A DNA stretch of 64,000 nt. Origin: Temnothorax longispinosus (lineage: Eukaryota; Arthropoda; Insecta; Hymenoptera; Formicidae). Shown piece by piece: positions 1 through 13,083 of this stretch. Both the position numbers and the translations under genes were made by a program. Below the pieces are notes generated by a model. It was not told the DNA's origin, did not search any database, and was given only the letters and a program-made list of their open reading frames with translations. Position 1 is the first letter of the stretch. Every line of letters starts with the position of its first letter. The stretch is taken from positions 310,001 through 374,000 of the forward strand of contig NC_092364.1 of the NCBI RefSeq assembly GCF_030848805.1, written 5' to 3'.

Positions 1-1463
1 CCATGCAAGATACTATCGTCTCTCCTGACACGGATTCGCTTCATTCTAGAAACATTTCTCCGGAACACGTGCAAAAACCCGCGATAGCCAAATTGGGACC
101 CCGAGGTAGCTGTACTAACAGTATCGTCAGTACAGATAGCATGGTTTCCGAAACTTTTGATTCCAGGAGTTACACCGTGCGAAATAGCGAGAGCGAAATT
201 GGTAAGCGAGTACTCACCAATGTGACAAGCATTGTAGAAGCGTTACTTTGTATGTAATTCATATCTAATTATTAGATAATTTCTCTCACACTTTTCAGGG
301 CATATAGACAGCGATATATTCGACTCCACGAAAAGATCGGAAAGCTCGGAGATCGGACACATTGACTCGCCGGATAATTCCGATATGCTTTCCAGCGAAA
401 CTCAACGTTCGGAAAGCGGTTTGGAGGATTTAAGCTCCCTCGGACAAGATGTGATCAGCGCGATAATGGGTGAAAAGTATGATTCTGTCAGAGAAGGCTT
501 AGAGATCGAACAGTCGCATAGATATTGCGGTTTAGCTCAATTCAGCGAAGGTAACGACATCGGAAGACAATCGTTCAAGAAGGGCACAAAAAATATGAAG
601 ACGGATAAAGAGGTAAATGAGTATTTTGGTTTTTAGATTTACGTTAAATGTGTGAAATTAATGCGTTTTCTATTATCAGGCAATGCTGAGTAAATATAAA
701 ACGGACGGTTTGACAACGTGTGTACGTGTCTCAGGGATTAAGTCGACGCAATCTGTAGAGACGAACGTAGTACCGGTATGCTTTCCCGTCACGCAGACCA
801 ATGAGAAATGTTCCATAAATTTTCCGCCACAGATCAGTGTTTTCGTTGATCCACCAAGCCCATCGTTGTCAATTGAGAGTCATCACAAGCTTAATTTAGA
901 TAATAAATTAGATCCTCATGACAAGCAATACAGTAGCGGCAACAGTATGGAAAGGCGTAAGTTTGATCAACTGAATTATTATTACACGGCAATTACATAT
1001 TCTTCTTAGATCTTAATGATGTTTCTCACAATGTAGTAAGCGTGGAGCTACCCGACTCTGGCTTCTCTCCGCAAGCTACACGGCGTATAAGCAGTGGCAG
1101 TTTGTTGAAGGCATCGGAAGTTGTGTCGTTGGCTGCAACTACCGCTCGTCTAGGTGGCTCGAGCATGAGCTTGCGCCACGAAAGAGCGAAATCTGTGGAT
1201 AAGACGGAGGATGTGAAAAAACTTCCTATTATAAATCCTTTGGTTCGATTGCCTATGTGGCCAAGTAAGCCAAAAATGCAATGTTGAAATGCAATGTAAT
1301 CTTTCCCATATTATATGAATATTTATGTGTCTCCTGTAAATGTATAGATGTAAGTGGCGGAGCTGGTCTCATCAGTCAAGCATTGCTGGCAAATGCGGAT
1401 GCTCTGTGTGCAGCGGTATCGCCTTTAATGGATCCAGATGAAACATTGATGTAATTTACACGT

Positions 1464-1508
<45 letters not shown>

Positions 1509-4500
1509 GACATGCGTACACATTTCACGAACATTTTTTCTCTGTATCACAGGGAAGGTTACTTCGAACGATGCGTCATGAACAATTACTTCGGTATCGG
1601 CATAGACGCAAAGATCAGTCTCGACTTCCACAATAAGAGAGAGGAGCACCCTGAGAAATGTCGATCGCGCGCCAAGAACTACATGTGGTACGGTGTCTTG
1701 GGATCTAAACAGTGGATACAGAAGACTTACAAAAATCTTGAGCAGAGAGTTCAGCTGGAGTGCGATGGTCAAAGGATACCGTTACCTTCTCTGCAAGGGA
1801 TCGTTGTATTAAATATACCGAGGTACCTGTGACAATAAATATGTATATCTATATACAATTTTTAATGATCTAACGCAAACGTTTGTTCTCCAATGGCAGT
1901 TTCATGGGCGGTACAAACTTCTGGGGAGGTACGAAGGAAGGGGATCTATTCTTAGCACCGTCGTTCGACGATCGCATATTGGAAGTAGTGGCAGTTTTCG
2001 GATCTGTTCAAATGGCTGCTTCGCGGCTCATCAATTTGCAGCATCACAGGATAGCCCAATGTCAGACGGTCCAGATTAATATCTTGGGAGAAGAGGGTGT
2101 TCCTATACAGGTCGATGGTGAGGCTTGGATTCAACCACCTGGTATTATAAGGATTATACACAAGAATCGCATGCAAATGCTTTACAGAAATAGGGTAAGT
2201 ATCTGTCATAGTTCCTTAGTGGGGAAACGTAGCTTTGATTTATCTATATAACCGAGAAAATATTTTGTATCTTAGGCACTCGAAACCTCATTAAGAGCAT
2301 GGGAGGAGAAGCAGCGCAGCACGTTAAGCGCCGTAACTCAATCCACTTCCACTATAAGCAATGCATCGCAATCGCAGTCTCAGGCACAGTTGCAAATATG
2401 TAGTAAACCTCCTCAGTTGAGCGATGAGGAACTCAACATTCTATTCAATTTCATTGAGGCCGTAACGACCTTGGTCAAGTGGGTAAAACTGCTAATTATA
2501 TCACATCCAAGTCTGGAACCAGATCTGTACCAAGTAGCCTCGCGAACAGCAAATGCGCTTGAGCAAGTACATCCGGACGGTAAAATCTTGCAAGGGGTGA
2601 GTTTTAATCAGGGAATATTAGAAATCTACTACGACTATCGTCTACTTACTTTCTTAGTTTTTCTATTTGTTAATAGATAAGCCTGAGACCCATGGTGACC
2701 GAGTTGGTATCAAGCGCGCGGCAATTGTATGAGGAATCTTGTGAGTTACTGCGAGATAAAGCCCATAATTTGGTGAGCATATGAAATGTTGTTACTGTAA
2801 GATATCAATAACGAATTGAATTAAACCAACAGTTATTCCTCTCTCTAATGCAGAAATTACGAGAGGATTTAGAAAACAAGTTGTCCTTATCTCTAGCTAG
2901 TATGGAACAGGAATTACGAAAGTGTACCTTTGACGAAGGAGGCACAGGACTGGTTTACTTGCAAAATATTCCCATGGACGATCAGGTATAGTTCTTTCTT
3001 ATGCTTTCTTAATGCACTCTGCTGTTTTAAGTCAATTATTTCAAGATACAAGTTATGAAATTAAACTATCGTTACGTATTTTGTCATGTATCTTGCATCG
3101 TGATAAAATTTATACATACATTTTGTGATATTTACTATATATATATTTAATTGACGGAATAGCAAATATTAACTAAATTTAATACTTAAAGTATAAAAAA
3201 AAGTTTGTTTTATAGATATTCAACTATTTGTTCGCAAATGTAATTTAATTAAACAATTAGTTTTATATGGAGAGATTTAGGGAGGTACAATTAATTTTTC
3301 TATTTATTCTACTTATAGTACGTAGATAATAATTTTTCACAAGGTTATTAAAATCGAACGAACCGAATTGAGACGATAAAATTAACGATAAAGTCTTCCA
3401 TTATCTATTCCATCTGATTCGTATTCGATATTCCATCTTGCCAGTATATTCTAAAAGAGAGATGATTATTAAGAGCGTTGTTCTTGTAAATAAGTTTTGA
3501 GAGAGAACTAGCTGGCTAGTTGGGTAACATGAAGATACGTAATATTATGAAAGCACCTCTCTTTATATATGTTATACACAAAATTTTACAATCTCTTTTG
3601 AGAGAAGTTTACAAATTCATTATGCGTAAATGTCGTTTTCAAATGATAATTAATAAATTATCCTATGCTTTGTTTCGGATTGATTGAGTGCTCAATCCCA
3701 GTGCTGGTAATATGCTTTTAAGTATTAATGCTTATGTGCCATTAGAGAAATAGAATTAGCATTTGGAGACTTAGTTTTACAGTGTAGCGAAATATGATGC
3801 TGGTTATTTTTTGTACACGTGTGTATGTGCGTGCGTGCATGTATGTATCACATCTGCTGAGAGAGATGGGATTGCCTAGCTTTTATTTGTTTATTCTCGC
3901 TTGCGGTTCTATTATCTATTATAGTTTACAATGAGACGTAACGTATATTGTGCGATATTTAGCGACGCTTAGCTACCTATCTTGAGTTATATTAGCAACA
4001 CATAACGCAACACATCCGAGTATATGCACTTGAATTATACGCAAGCTAATAGCTATGATACTTTTGCTTTTGTTATCGCGCCTCCGCTGTTTCTCATGAT
4101 TTCGCGAGAGTTTGCTGCACTGTTTAATTAGCGCTGTAACAACGAGAGGGGAACTTTCGTGATTTTATATGAGTTTCATGAGAGATGTATCTTTTAGCGA
4201 ATGTATACAAATCTTGCTATAAAGTACAGAGCAATAAATATATAATGGAATATCTTATATATATTGTCTCATTAATGTATATACCGAAAGTGTCTGTCTA
4301 TATCTGCGGTACTTGCGCGACTTTGAATCACACTATCGCAAACGACCATAGGCCATTCGAGAGAGCTACCTTAGTATGCCTGAACGAATTCGTTATCACG
4401 TAATCCCGAGTGCAAATCTCCACCTGCATATGATTAGCATGATGTCTCTAACGTATGCCGTATAAAATAGCATACCCTGCATACCGCTTTACTACTAATC

Positions 4501-4842
4501 TGACTAACCGTGTACTAACCGACATCTCGAACTCTGGATCTGCAGGGAGATAAAAAAAATCGTCATCGAGGGTTGTTCTGGTTAAAGTTCCGTCGCTTCG
4601 CTGGCAACTCGGGCGGCGCGGGTCATCCGGCACGAGATCAGGTCACGACGTGGGGCGTGCAGGAGGTGTGCACCTGGCTAGAGAATCTACAGCTGGGAGA
4701 ATACGCTGAGAAATTTGTGTCTCACGATATACGCGGTAGAGAGCTATTGACCCTAGCCCGTCGAGATCTAAAGGAGCTGGGCATCACCAAGGTGGGGCAT
4801 GTTAAACGCATTTTACAGGCCATCAATGACCTCAACAATTGA
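1..4842 (+). CDS. DGKH: Diacylglycerol kinase eta/delta, C-terminal part (5' end outside window)
   Basis: Type II diacylglycerol kinase, which phosphorylates diacylglycerol to phosphatidic acid at membranes. I read exons 1-201, 299-612, 680-956, 1010-1264, 1348-1450, 1553-1822, 1900-2194, 2276-2596, 2677-2772, 2854-2985 and 4546-4842, all with GT/AG borders. They give 852 residues in one frame. The first ~350 residues are a Ser-rich linker. Next comes the DAGK accessory domain (NYFGIGIDAKISLDFHNKRE at ~1584 onward, then FMGGTNFWGGTKEGDLFLAP). A helical region follows, and the last exon carries a SAM domain (TWGVQEVCTWLENLQLGEY). A long linker splitting the catalytic halves and a C-terminal SAM are the type II hallmarks. 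The PH, C1 and DAGKc domains should lie upstream of base 1. The SAM exon is separated from the rest by a 1.56-kb intron, the largest in the visible part. Eta versus delta is not resolved; insects usually have one such gene. Confidence 0.95.
1469..1504. repeat. (TA)18 microsatellite
   Basis: An uninterrupted run of 18 TA dinucleotides in the 102-bp DGK intron 1451-1552. It makes up about a third of that intron and should be length-variable between individuals. Confidence 0.95.
2986..4545. other. Long last intron of DGK
   Basis: AT-rich 1.56-kb intron between the exon ending at 2985 and the SAM-domain exon at 4546. I see no exon-like reading frame, RNA gene or transposon end. A short GT/GC-rich stretch lies around 3820-3850. 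The first codons after the donor read Val then stop, so retention of this intron would give a kinase without the SAM domain. Confidence 0.7.
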
Positions 4843-7826
4843 GTCATTGAGACACGTCACTGATTGTGAGTCGCGTTCACGTAGAAACAAAAAAATTCTG
4901 CATCTCCGAAGCGAGGAATACGATCGCGTAGGTAGGTAGCTGGCAGTAGCGAAAGAGAGTCCGTGTTTCTGAAGTTTTATTCCAAATGCGCTATTATAAG
5001 TCGACAGGACGGAAGAAGATAGCTTAGAATCGAATACTTGACAAAGAGAACTTTCATAACACACAAAATAAGTCTATCCGAGGATAGATAGATGGATAGA
5101 CATATTATATTCTTGCCCTAAAACGTTAATTATGTTAACCACAATTCTCCCGACCCAAGTGACATCGTGGGTATTAGACGAAAGGGTAATGTTCATTACG
5201 GTAAATATTACTGTGGAAAGAAAGTATCCTTCTAAGCTGACTGTTACTGTATGGTAGGAAACCACTTTGCCTGTGCCAAATATCTATTCTACACATACTA
5301 GAACTAACAAGAAGCAAAAGCTGAATTTGTTATGCAGCGACAAATTTACAGGGCAATTCTATTTATATATCTAGACACTTTTGTGTGTATGTGTGTGTTG
5401 TGTGTACGTGCGTGCGTGTACAAAGTACAAAATATGAGACGCATCATCCCCCAAGGGGATGTATTTTACTTAATTCTCTTACCGAGACGTTATAGAATCC
5501 ATGACGAAGACGAAAGTCTCGTATAAACTGCACACACGTACGGAGTAGATATTCCTTGTAAAATAGCAAACTTTTTATATCACTGACTATTATTAAGATA
5601 ACTTACAATGTCTCGGGTATATTTAGCAACTGCTGCGTGTATTCCTACCGTTTGAAATTGATGAGTCTTACACGCGGCACGAATATTTTAAACTCGCGAG
5701 TACCGCATACTTGGGAAAGCGTTTCTTATGTCTTTCACGAAAATCAATTTATATTATATCTGTATTCTTTAACTTGTCAATTTCGGTCAATTTGTTTCGT
5801 CTACTATTACTTCTTCTTACTGTTATTACGTCTCTTATTACGTCTTCTATTACTTCTTTCGACTTTCGAGCTACTTATAGATAATATAGATAATATGTGA
5901 TGACAGGACTGTATAATCCTGTAATTATACACGCAGATTTTTGGCTTTCTCGGTTGTTTAATTCGGTTGTTTGTTAATGATTAGTTCGAAAAGCAATGCT
6001 TGGGCCAAGATGTATATGAAAGTGAATTTACATATATCTCCTTATGGCAATAAAAAGCGATAATTGAGAAGAGCTAGAAATGCAAAATGTATGCTATAGT
6101 AGTTCTAAAAAGTTGGCAAAAGAGTTATTGTGTATATAATAAGAATATTTTTCTTCTTCCTACGGATTCGCAGGTTGGGTTCCTTGTTTTGTGAGCTTCT
6201 TACCCTGCTTCCTTAATAAAACTAGTCTTCACTATCTTATCTGTGTTGAGTTATAAATTTATCTATTTTTATAATCTGTATTATCTGTAACATTCTCCAA
6301 TAATCGATTATTGGTCGTGTAACAGTACAATTATTTAGATAGAGTCGCTCGCTGCTAATTTTCTATCAGCGTAAAAATCAAATATTATTGCTATAATCAT
6401 ATTCACAATCGAACAAGTTGCAGTGCAATTTTCCCACTTTCTGACAGTTGTTTGTTCGTATGTCCTTACTTCGATATTATGTGATAATTAAAAAATCTCG
6501 ATATGAAAACGTATTTGTATTACACTTTTAGTATTACATTCCGTAATACGTAGTACGTAGTTCTCACAGTTACAAATAGATGAACATATTGTAGTGACAC
6601 TTAGACACTTACAATTAGTCTTATACGATAAAACAAATAATAATATGAATCAACATACAAGCGATGATATTAGCTAATGAAACTTAAAACGAAGTCTAAT
6701 CAAACTACGATTACTATATAATTATACAGAGAATGCTATTCTTATCGTAACAGAAGAATGTAAACTCTTTATTTAAGCGATGTAGATTACCACAGGTTCT
6801 AATGTTCTAATGTTAATGCATTATGACGATTTACTTATTTTTGTCTTTTATACAATGTCTTTTAATACAAGACACTAACGAACTTAATTTAACAGCTCAT
6901 TTGCGCAACAGAAAAAAAATGTCTTTACATTTCGATGTATTATATCTGAAAGGACAAAAGTGCCTATATGCTAGGAGTCACTAAATCTTACATACAGACA
7001 AGGAAAACGGACGTAAAGTCTATATGTTACATATACATGAATGTTACATGCATTAATCACATTGCATATTATCCTCTTTTCATTTTTAATTTAGAAATAC
7101 GAAATTATATAATTCGTGACTGCAATATCTACAGGTGTGTGTTTTTGTCTTATGTAACTTTATGAAAACTATGTCATTACAATCATGCGACAAAACGTTG
7201 CACCTCAATAGATAACATTATTGCAATAATGTAATACAGTATTACGTAGAATAATATTATATTTGATAACTTTTAATTTATACAATGTAATGCATCTTTG
7301 AGGAAGAATTAAAAATCATTCAGAATTATAACGTTCAAGTAATATTAATTAACTTTTTTTATATGTAATTTTATTATTTCTCTCTTGGAAATAATTTATT
7401 GAATATCTAAAAACTAAATCAATTTTTCTAGAGAAGGAAAGAAAATAATAAGTTAGATAAATGATTATGCCTTCTTAAAACTAACACTTTAAACCGTAAT
7501 CTTTATATTTATTTAATACCCTGTCAATTTTTATAACTTTAAGTCTTCTGCTCTCTCCCTTTTTATATATATGTATATAGCGATAGTTCTGTCACTGTTA
7601 TATCTCATGTGTATTCCTCAGATATTTCTGCAGTAAGATTACTAACGTATACAGAATTGACAATCTCGTATTATTGTGCGTAACCCACACGTGTATAATA
7701 ATAAGGATCGTATTATTATAATATACACATATTCCTTTCCAGAGTGTGTACACGTTGTTTTATATACTTATTAAAATAAAACAAATGACAAACGTACCTC
7801 ACAATTTACGATGAAATGTTGGAAAG

Positions 7827-7858
<32 letters not shown>

Positions 7859-10230
7859 ATTGATATACAAGCAAACATATTTAATCGTATTCAACTACTG
7901 TTCCTAGGGATATGCCGTTTTACTATATTATTAATAATGTATATGTAATCGGATCCACACAAAGATGAGTCCGAAGGAGTTTGAAAAGAATAGTAGGTAT
8001 TCGTAGAGTTTTCTAGGAACCTACTTGCACCTGTACCTTTTCTAAACATTTCTTTCACTTGGGACGTATCCTATACTTTTTTTTATGTATGCGTTCGCGG
8101 GAGCATTTTATCTGTGATAAATTTTGCGTGACCGCTTGATCCGTTGATTTAAATATGCTATTATTATGTAATTCTAAATGGACGAGCAGACGTGCGAAGA
8201 TATACAATGTATCTTTTCTTTCTTTATTATACTTTAGTTGTGCGTTAATTTTAGACGTTCCTGTTTTAGGGTTATCACTGGCTCTTAAATAATCTTCGAA
8301 ATATATGTATAAAAGCAGTGGTATTATATATACATTCTACATATGGAATTAGATTTTAAAATTCATTGCTTTAGAGAATGTTTGCGTTTGTTTGTAGTGA
8401 ATAATCTGAAAACTTTTAAAACTGTTTTAAATATATATTTGTTGATCAAAACAATTCGTGAGAGAGATTGAAAAATTCTAAACTATTTTGTTATTACAAT
8501 TTTTTATTTTTTTCCGTTGGAAAAATTCACCAGGTAAATATGAATATTCCTGTTTTGCAGCTTTTTCGACTAATTTGTTTTTAATAAAACTTTCTAAAAT
8601 CATACATACTTAATACATTTAAAGATTTAAACAATTGATAGATACATTTTATAATAGTTTTAAATTGAAAATAGTATATAGATTGATGGATATATTATAC
8701 ATCCAGAAGACATAGGAAATCTCCGGTTCACAGAGTAGGACTATAAGTAAATTACAACATAAATCTAAAGCTACTGTGATAAAAACTAATCTATAATGCA
8801 AGAGAAGTTATCGTCTCTACGATATTAAAATATTATTTATCCGAATATTTTGGCAATATACAAGATTTATTTTAATCATAAGATTTTCTTATGTCTTAAG
8901 ATGAAAATATGTCAAGTTTTTTAACATTAAGATTTGTATATAAGCTTAAATGTGTATACATGAAGATATAAATCAGTCTGTGTCAACCACCTTTGTTTAT
9001 ATAGTTTCAATTTTGATTATAACTTATATTTGATTACACTATTCTGGAATTGCACTCTGGAGACAACTTAGGATTTACATTTCATTAAGTAATACTCAAT
9101 TTTACTGTCTTTTTAACTGAGTATTAAAAGGTATAAAGAATCTTGTATTCATTTACTCATTTAGTATTATTTTTATGTACAGATACTATTTTGGAGATTA
9201 AGGAAAAAATATTTATTTGTAGCAACACAGGCCTTACGCAAGCACAGACTTATATTTGTATTAAAATTGGTTTCATAATGATTTTACACAATAAAGCCAA
9301 ACTTTCGAGGAAAGATAATATTTCGTCCGAACAATTCAGAATCGTTATGATACCAGGCATATCAATTGGTAATTTATCAAGCAATATTTTGAAATTGATA
9401 CAATAACAGGATTTATAAGTATATTAATGTAGCAACATTAATAAATACCAATTTAGTAATCTGTTTTATTGTAATCAAAATAGACATCTAATCTTGGTCC
9501 ACCATTCTTATCTACAATTTCTCCATTTTCATTCTTCATCAAAGAATTTAATTATTGCTATAAAACATGTTTTTTTCTATGAAATTTTCAGATTTTGTTT
9601 TAAAAACTACAATGCTAATATCAAATGTGCTTTCCAAGCATTTGAATATGCATGTGTTATAAATCCTGTGTTGTATGTACAAGGAAAGTCTCGCATTGTA
9701 TCGAAAAAGCTATTAAGAATAAAAACGTGTTCAATCTGTTATACATCTATTTTCGTCAAGATAATTACGCATTATTTCTACATGTATTAATCTTTTTGTA
9801 CTTAAGTGTATAAATATTACAAATTATTCACGATGTGTATAAAAAAATCACTATTCTATAATAAAGTTAAATCTCAAAGTTCTATAGTTCCGAGTTTCTA
9901 CATTATTTTCTTAATAAGCTATTCAAAAGTTGTAAAAAATGTGACAAATGGTAATATTATAAAATTATTAATATTTTTGTTGCTTAATGTTATTTGAGGT
10001 ATACATTCTTATGTTTTTTTTTTATAAACACGCGCGCGCGCACCCACACACATGCACACGCACACACAAACTAATAATAAACATATTAGCAATTTAATCC
10101 AATATACCGACGAAAATTCACATCATTTTGCAGATTTTTTGTATGTATATATGAAAAAAACGTATTTTACCTTTACCTTTGACAAGCACAATTAAATTTC
10201 AATTTACAATTAAATAACATATATAAATTC
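4843..10230. other. Gene-poor spacer between convergent DGK and EARS2
   Basis: 5.4 kb, strongly AT-rich, with only short open frames of no recognisable family. It probably contains the DGK 3' UTR (candidate AATAAA hexamers near 6047 and 6215) and the EARS2 3' UTR on the other strand. Simple repeats: GT-rich 5380-5420, GT 7827-7858, and CA/CG-rich 10029-10068. I found no tRNA-like fold, transposase frame or terminal inverted repeats. Confidence 0.6.
7827..7858. repeat. GT microsatellite
   Basis: About 16 GT units with one GC interruption, in the DGK-EARS2 spacer. Confidence 0.9.
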
Positions 10231-13083
10231 TCAAGAAACGCAACGCTGTAATCGCAACAACGTTCTGTCTTTTCCCAAAATTTCCATCATTTCAGCAACA
10301 GGTGGTCCGACCTATGAAACATTGATTTTATATATGTATTACACATATTGATATTTTTTCCCACAATAAAAGTAAATTCGGGTGCTATATTTACCTTTAC
10401 GCCGCTCATAATGCTTCTCAGAGTTTTCATCAAAGCAGCGAATGGAACTCCGTTCTTCTTGGCAAAATTCTTCAGATACGGCGCCATCCAATCAGTCTTG
10501 TAATTACTAGCATCTATTTCAACCAATTCCGCGTTCAATAGTTTAATCGCGTCTGAAATAATAACATGTAATGACTGCTTTGACAAATGGGACTCGATAC
10601 CTTTTTTGTGCGAAGAGAGATATATCAATACCTGAACATTCAGCTTGTTTAACATTTGGCATAGAAGATGGGACAATCCATAAAAATGCTAAATCTTCTT
10701 TGACGAGATCATTGAGTGTCGATATTCTATTCTGTGCCCACTTTAATGTAGTTAATATGTGATTATCATCCAATTGCAAATTTCCATCATTTTTCCTAAA
10801 ATAGAAATGATACAAATTTCTTGAATGAGTAAGAATACTTTTAACAATGCTTTTATAGATGTATGTATAGAATTAAACATACCATTCGGCGAATGCTTCT
10901 AACACTAATTTTTTAATTCTCTCAATAAAAAATTTATGGTTTTTTTCATTTTGTAGTAAATTTGTCATTTCCAATTTGTTAAATTCCAATAGTTTCTCAG
11001 GCATAAGTTTGCCAGAACTCGATTTTATTTTATTGATGTCAAACTGGAATGGAAAATAGAATGTATGTGATATGTGACTTATATACATGTGTTTTCTGAC
11101 ATGCATAAGTCAAGTTTTATACACAGGGTTTTTAGTCCAGTCGCCAGGTCGATTGAGCATTTTTTCAAGGTTGATGGCTTAAAATGATGTTTTTTTGTTT
11201 TTTGGGTCGTAGAACAAGAATTTGTAAAGTTTTTTCGTAAGTCGATTCAATAAAAAAAAAAAAAAAACATCAATTTAAGCCATCAACCTCGAAAAAATGC
11301 TCAATCAACCAGGCGACTGGACTATTTACATTTTATATAAGAAGAAACTTGTTTTCCTCCAGTAGCAATTACCTGTTTAATTAATTCTTGATAACTGTAA
11401 AGATCTTGGCTCTGCCGTTCTCCGTGGAAACCACCACCAGCCCCTATCACGTAATTCAACAACGCTAATGGAAAAATACCCTGTTTCCTAAATGACTCGA
11501 CCTTTATGTCACCTTGTCTTTTCGACAACTTGGATCCATCTGCGTTCAATATTAAAGGTAAGTGTCCATATATGGGAGGATCCCAGCCAAGTGCTCTGTA
11601 ATAGATAAAATTTATAATACAGCTAATTATAAGAATTTTATACGAGATTTAATTATCTCAAATAAAACTACTTATATACTTACTTATAAAGCATAATATG
11701 TTTAGGCGTAGAAACTTGCCATTCAACACCCCGTAAGACATGAGATATTTCCATAAAATGATCATCGACTACATTTGCAAAATGATAAGTAGGATAGCCA
11801 TCTGATTTTATGATAACTGGATCTCCTTCAGACTTGGTAATATCATGCAACACATCTCCGTAAACTATGTCACGAAAGGCTTCCGGCATGGACGACAACT
11901 GAGATATTCAACAAAAGCAACTGCTATAAATAAATCTACAACCATCAGTCTCTATCTGTCGATCTGTGTCGATCAAATTATATAAGTTTAAAAGAGACAT
12001 ACCTTAAATCTAATACAATAAGTCGAGTCCTTCAGGAGCATTTCCTTAATTTTATCCTCAGCAAGATGCCGACACCTGTTGTCGTACTTGGGTATTTGTC
12101 CACACTTGATCGCCTCTTTCCTCAACAATTCCAGCCTTTTTTCCGTACAGAAGCAGTAATAAGCGGATCCATCGTTCAAGAGTTTAAGTACTTGCTCGCT
12201 GGAACGAATAATGGATTTGTAAGGTACATTATATAGAAAAGACTGAATACATTGGGTGCGTTCAGCCGATACTCCGCTAGCCTAGCAATCGTGAGCAGTC
12301 GCTCGTTTTCGCTCGTTTCCTCTCCTTTTAATCCATTGGGTCAAAGGAGAGGAAACGAGCGAAAACGAGCGACTGCTCACGATTGCTAGGCTAGCGGAGT
12401 ATCGGCTGAACGCAGCCATTAGAGTATTAGACTGAAATTATTTAGGATTCTAGGTTTTAGTTTTCCAGGAAACAGCGTTAGCAGGATGCTGACAGATTGC
12501 CACTTTGCAATTATTCAAAAATAAAATACCTATATATATTGCGAAATAGCAAATTCTGTTTACATACTTGTATAATTCAAGCCTCGCGGACTGCAAGTAA
12601 GGGCCCACAGGACCACCTCTGGTAGGATCTTCATCGGGTATAATCCCTGCCCACAGCAAATCATCCCGGAGTTTTTCTATTGTCCCAGGAACTGTCCTTG
12701 TCCGATCGGTGTCCTCTATTCTCAGAATAAACGTGCCGTTATTGCTACGTGCGAACAAATAATTGTACAGCGCGGTACGCAATCCTCCTAAATGCAAGTG
12801 GCCTGAGAAACGAGCACAAAGTGAATATAAGACTCGGCGCTCTATATAGGACGAGGCAGAGAACCGAGAAATTAGTGTCGGTACTGCCTCGGCAACAAAA
12901 TTAAGAGCAGAGAAGAGGAAACCGTAATAACCCGGTTACCTCTTCTTCGGTACGACGATCGTTACCAGTGGGGCTGGGCGCGAATCTAACCCTCACGTGG
13001 TACTTTTTGAAGAGGCGTCTCTGCAACAGCTGGAAACTCATCGCGCGGAGGCCGCGGAGACCGCGGAGTACGCTACACTGCAT
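10231..13083 (-). CDS. EARS2: Mitochondrial glutamyl-tRNA synthetase
   Basis: Charges mitochondrial tRNA with glutamate. Nine minus-strand exons: 13083-12966, 12802-12568, 12198-12003, 11898-11684, 11595-11373, 11043-10883, 10795-10632, 10552-10395 and 10311-10231. Their sum is 1,551 bases, giving 516 residues, close to the ~520 usual for the family. The Arg-rich N-terminus up to about residue 28 looks like a mitochondrial presequence. The class I signature follows as SPTGHLHLGGLRTALYNYLF (residues 37-56), then LRIEDTDRTR, the zinc-site-like region CFCTEKRLELL, and KLSKR at about 277-281. The C-terminal anticodon-binding half is helical. I chose the ATG at 13083; a second Met lies 14 codons later. 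Introns 2 and 5 each carry a palindromic transposon. Its upstream neighbour on the same strand is MED19. Confidence 0.97.
11133..11323. mobile_element. Palindromic MITE-like element in an EARS2 intron
   Basis: The two ends are inverted copies over roughly 60 bases with a few mismatches. The left end begins TAGTCCAGTCGCCAGG and the right end, read on the other strand, begins TAGTCCAGTCGCCTGG. Both continue through a shared GATTGAGCATTTTTTC core. The centre holds a T-run, an A-run and no open frame. No clear target duplication beyond T-rich flanks. It has the structure of a non-autonomous DNA transposon; family unassigned. Confidence 0.8.
12254..12417. mobile_element. Near-perfect hairpin MITE (GGCTGCGTTC ends) in an EARS2 intron
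   Basis: 164 bp folding back on itself, with arms of about 75 bases (roughly 12254-12328 and 12343-12417) and a ~14-base loop. The ends read GGGTGCGTTC on the left and GGCTGCGTTC on the right (other strand). It is flanked by ATT on both sides (12251-12253 and 12418-12420), a likely 3-bp target duplication. No coding capacity. The same terminal decamer ends the element at 22639-22752. Confidence 0.88.

Noticed and set aside
9143..9997. Three small + strand frames of 63-98 codons in the DGK-EARS2 spacer
   Set aside because: Codon content follows the AT-rich background, no family is recognised and there is no splice structure.
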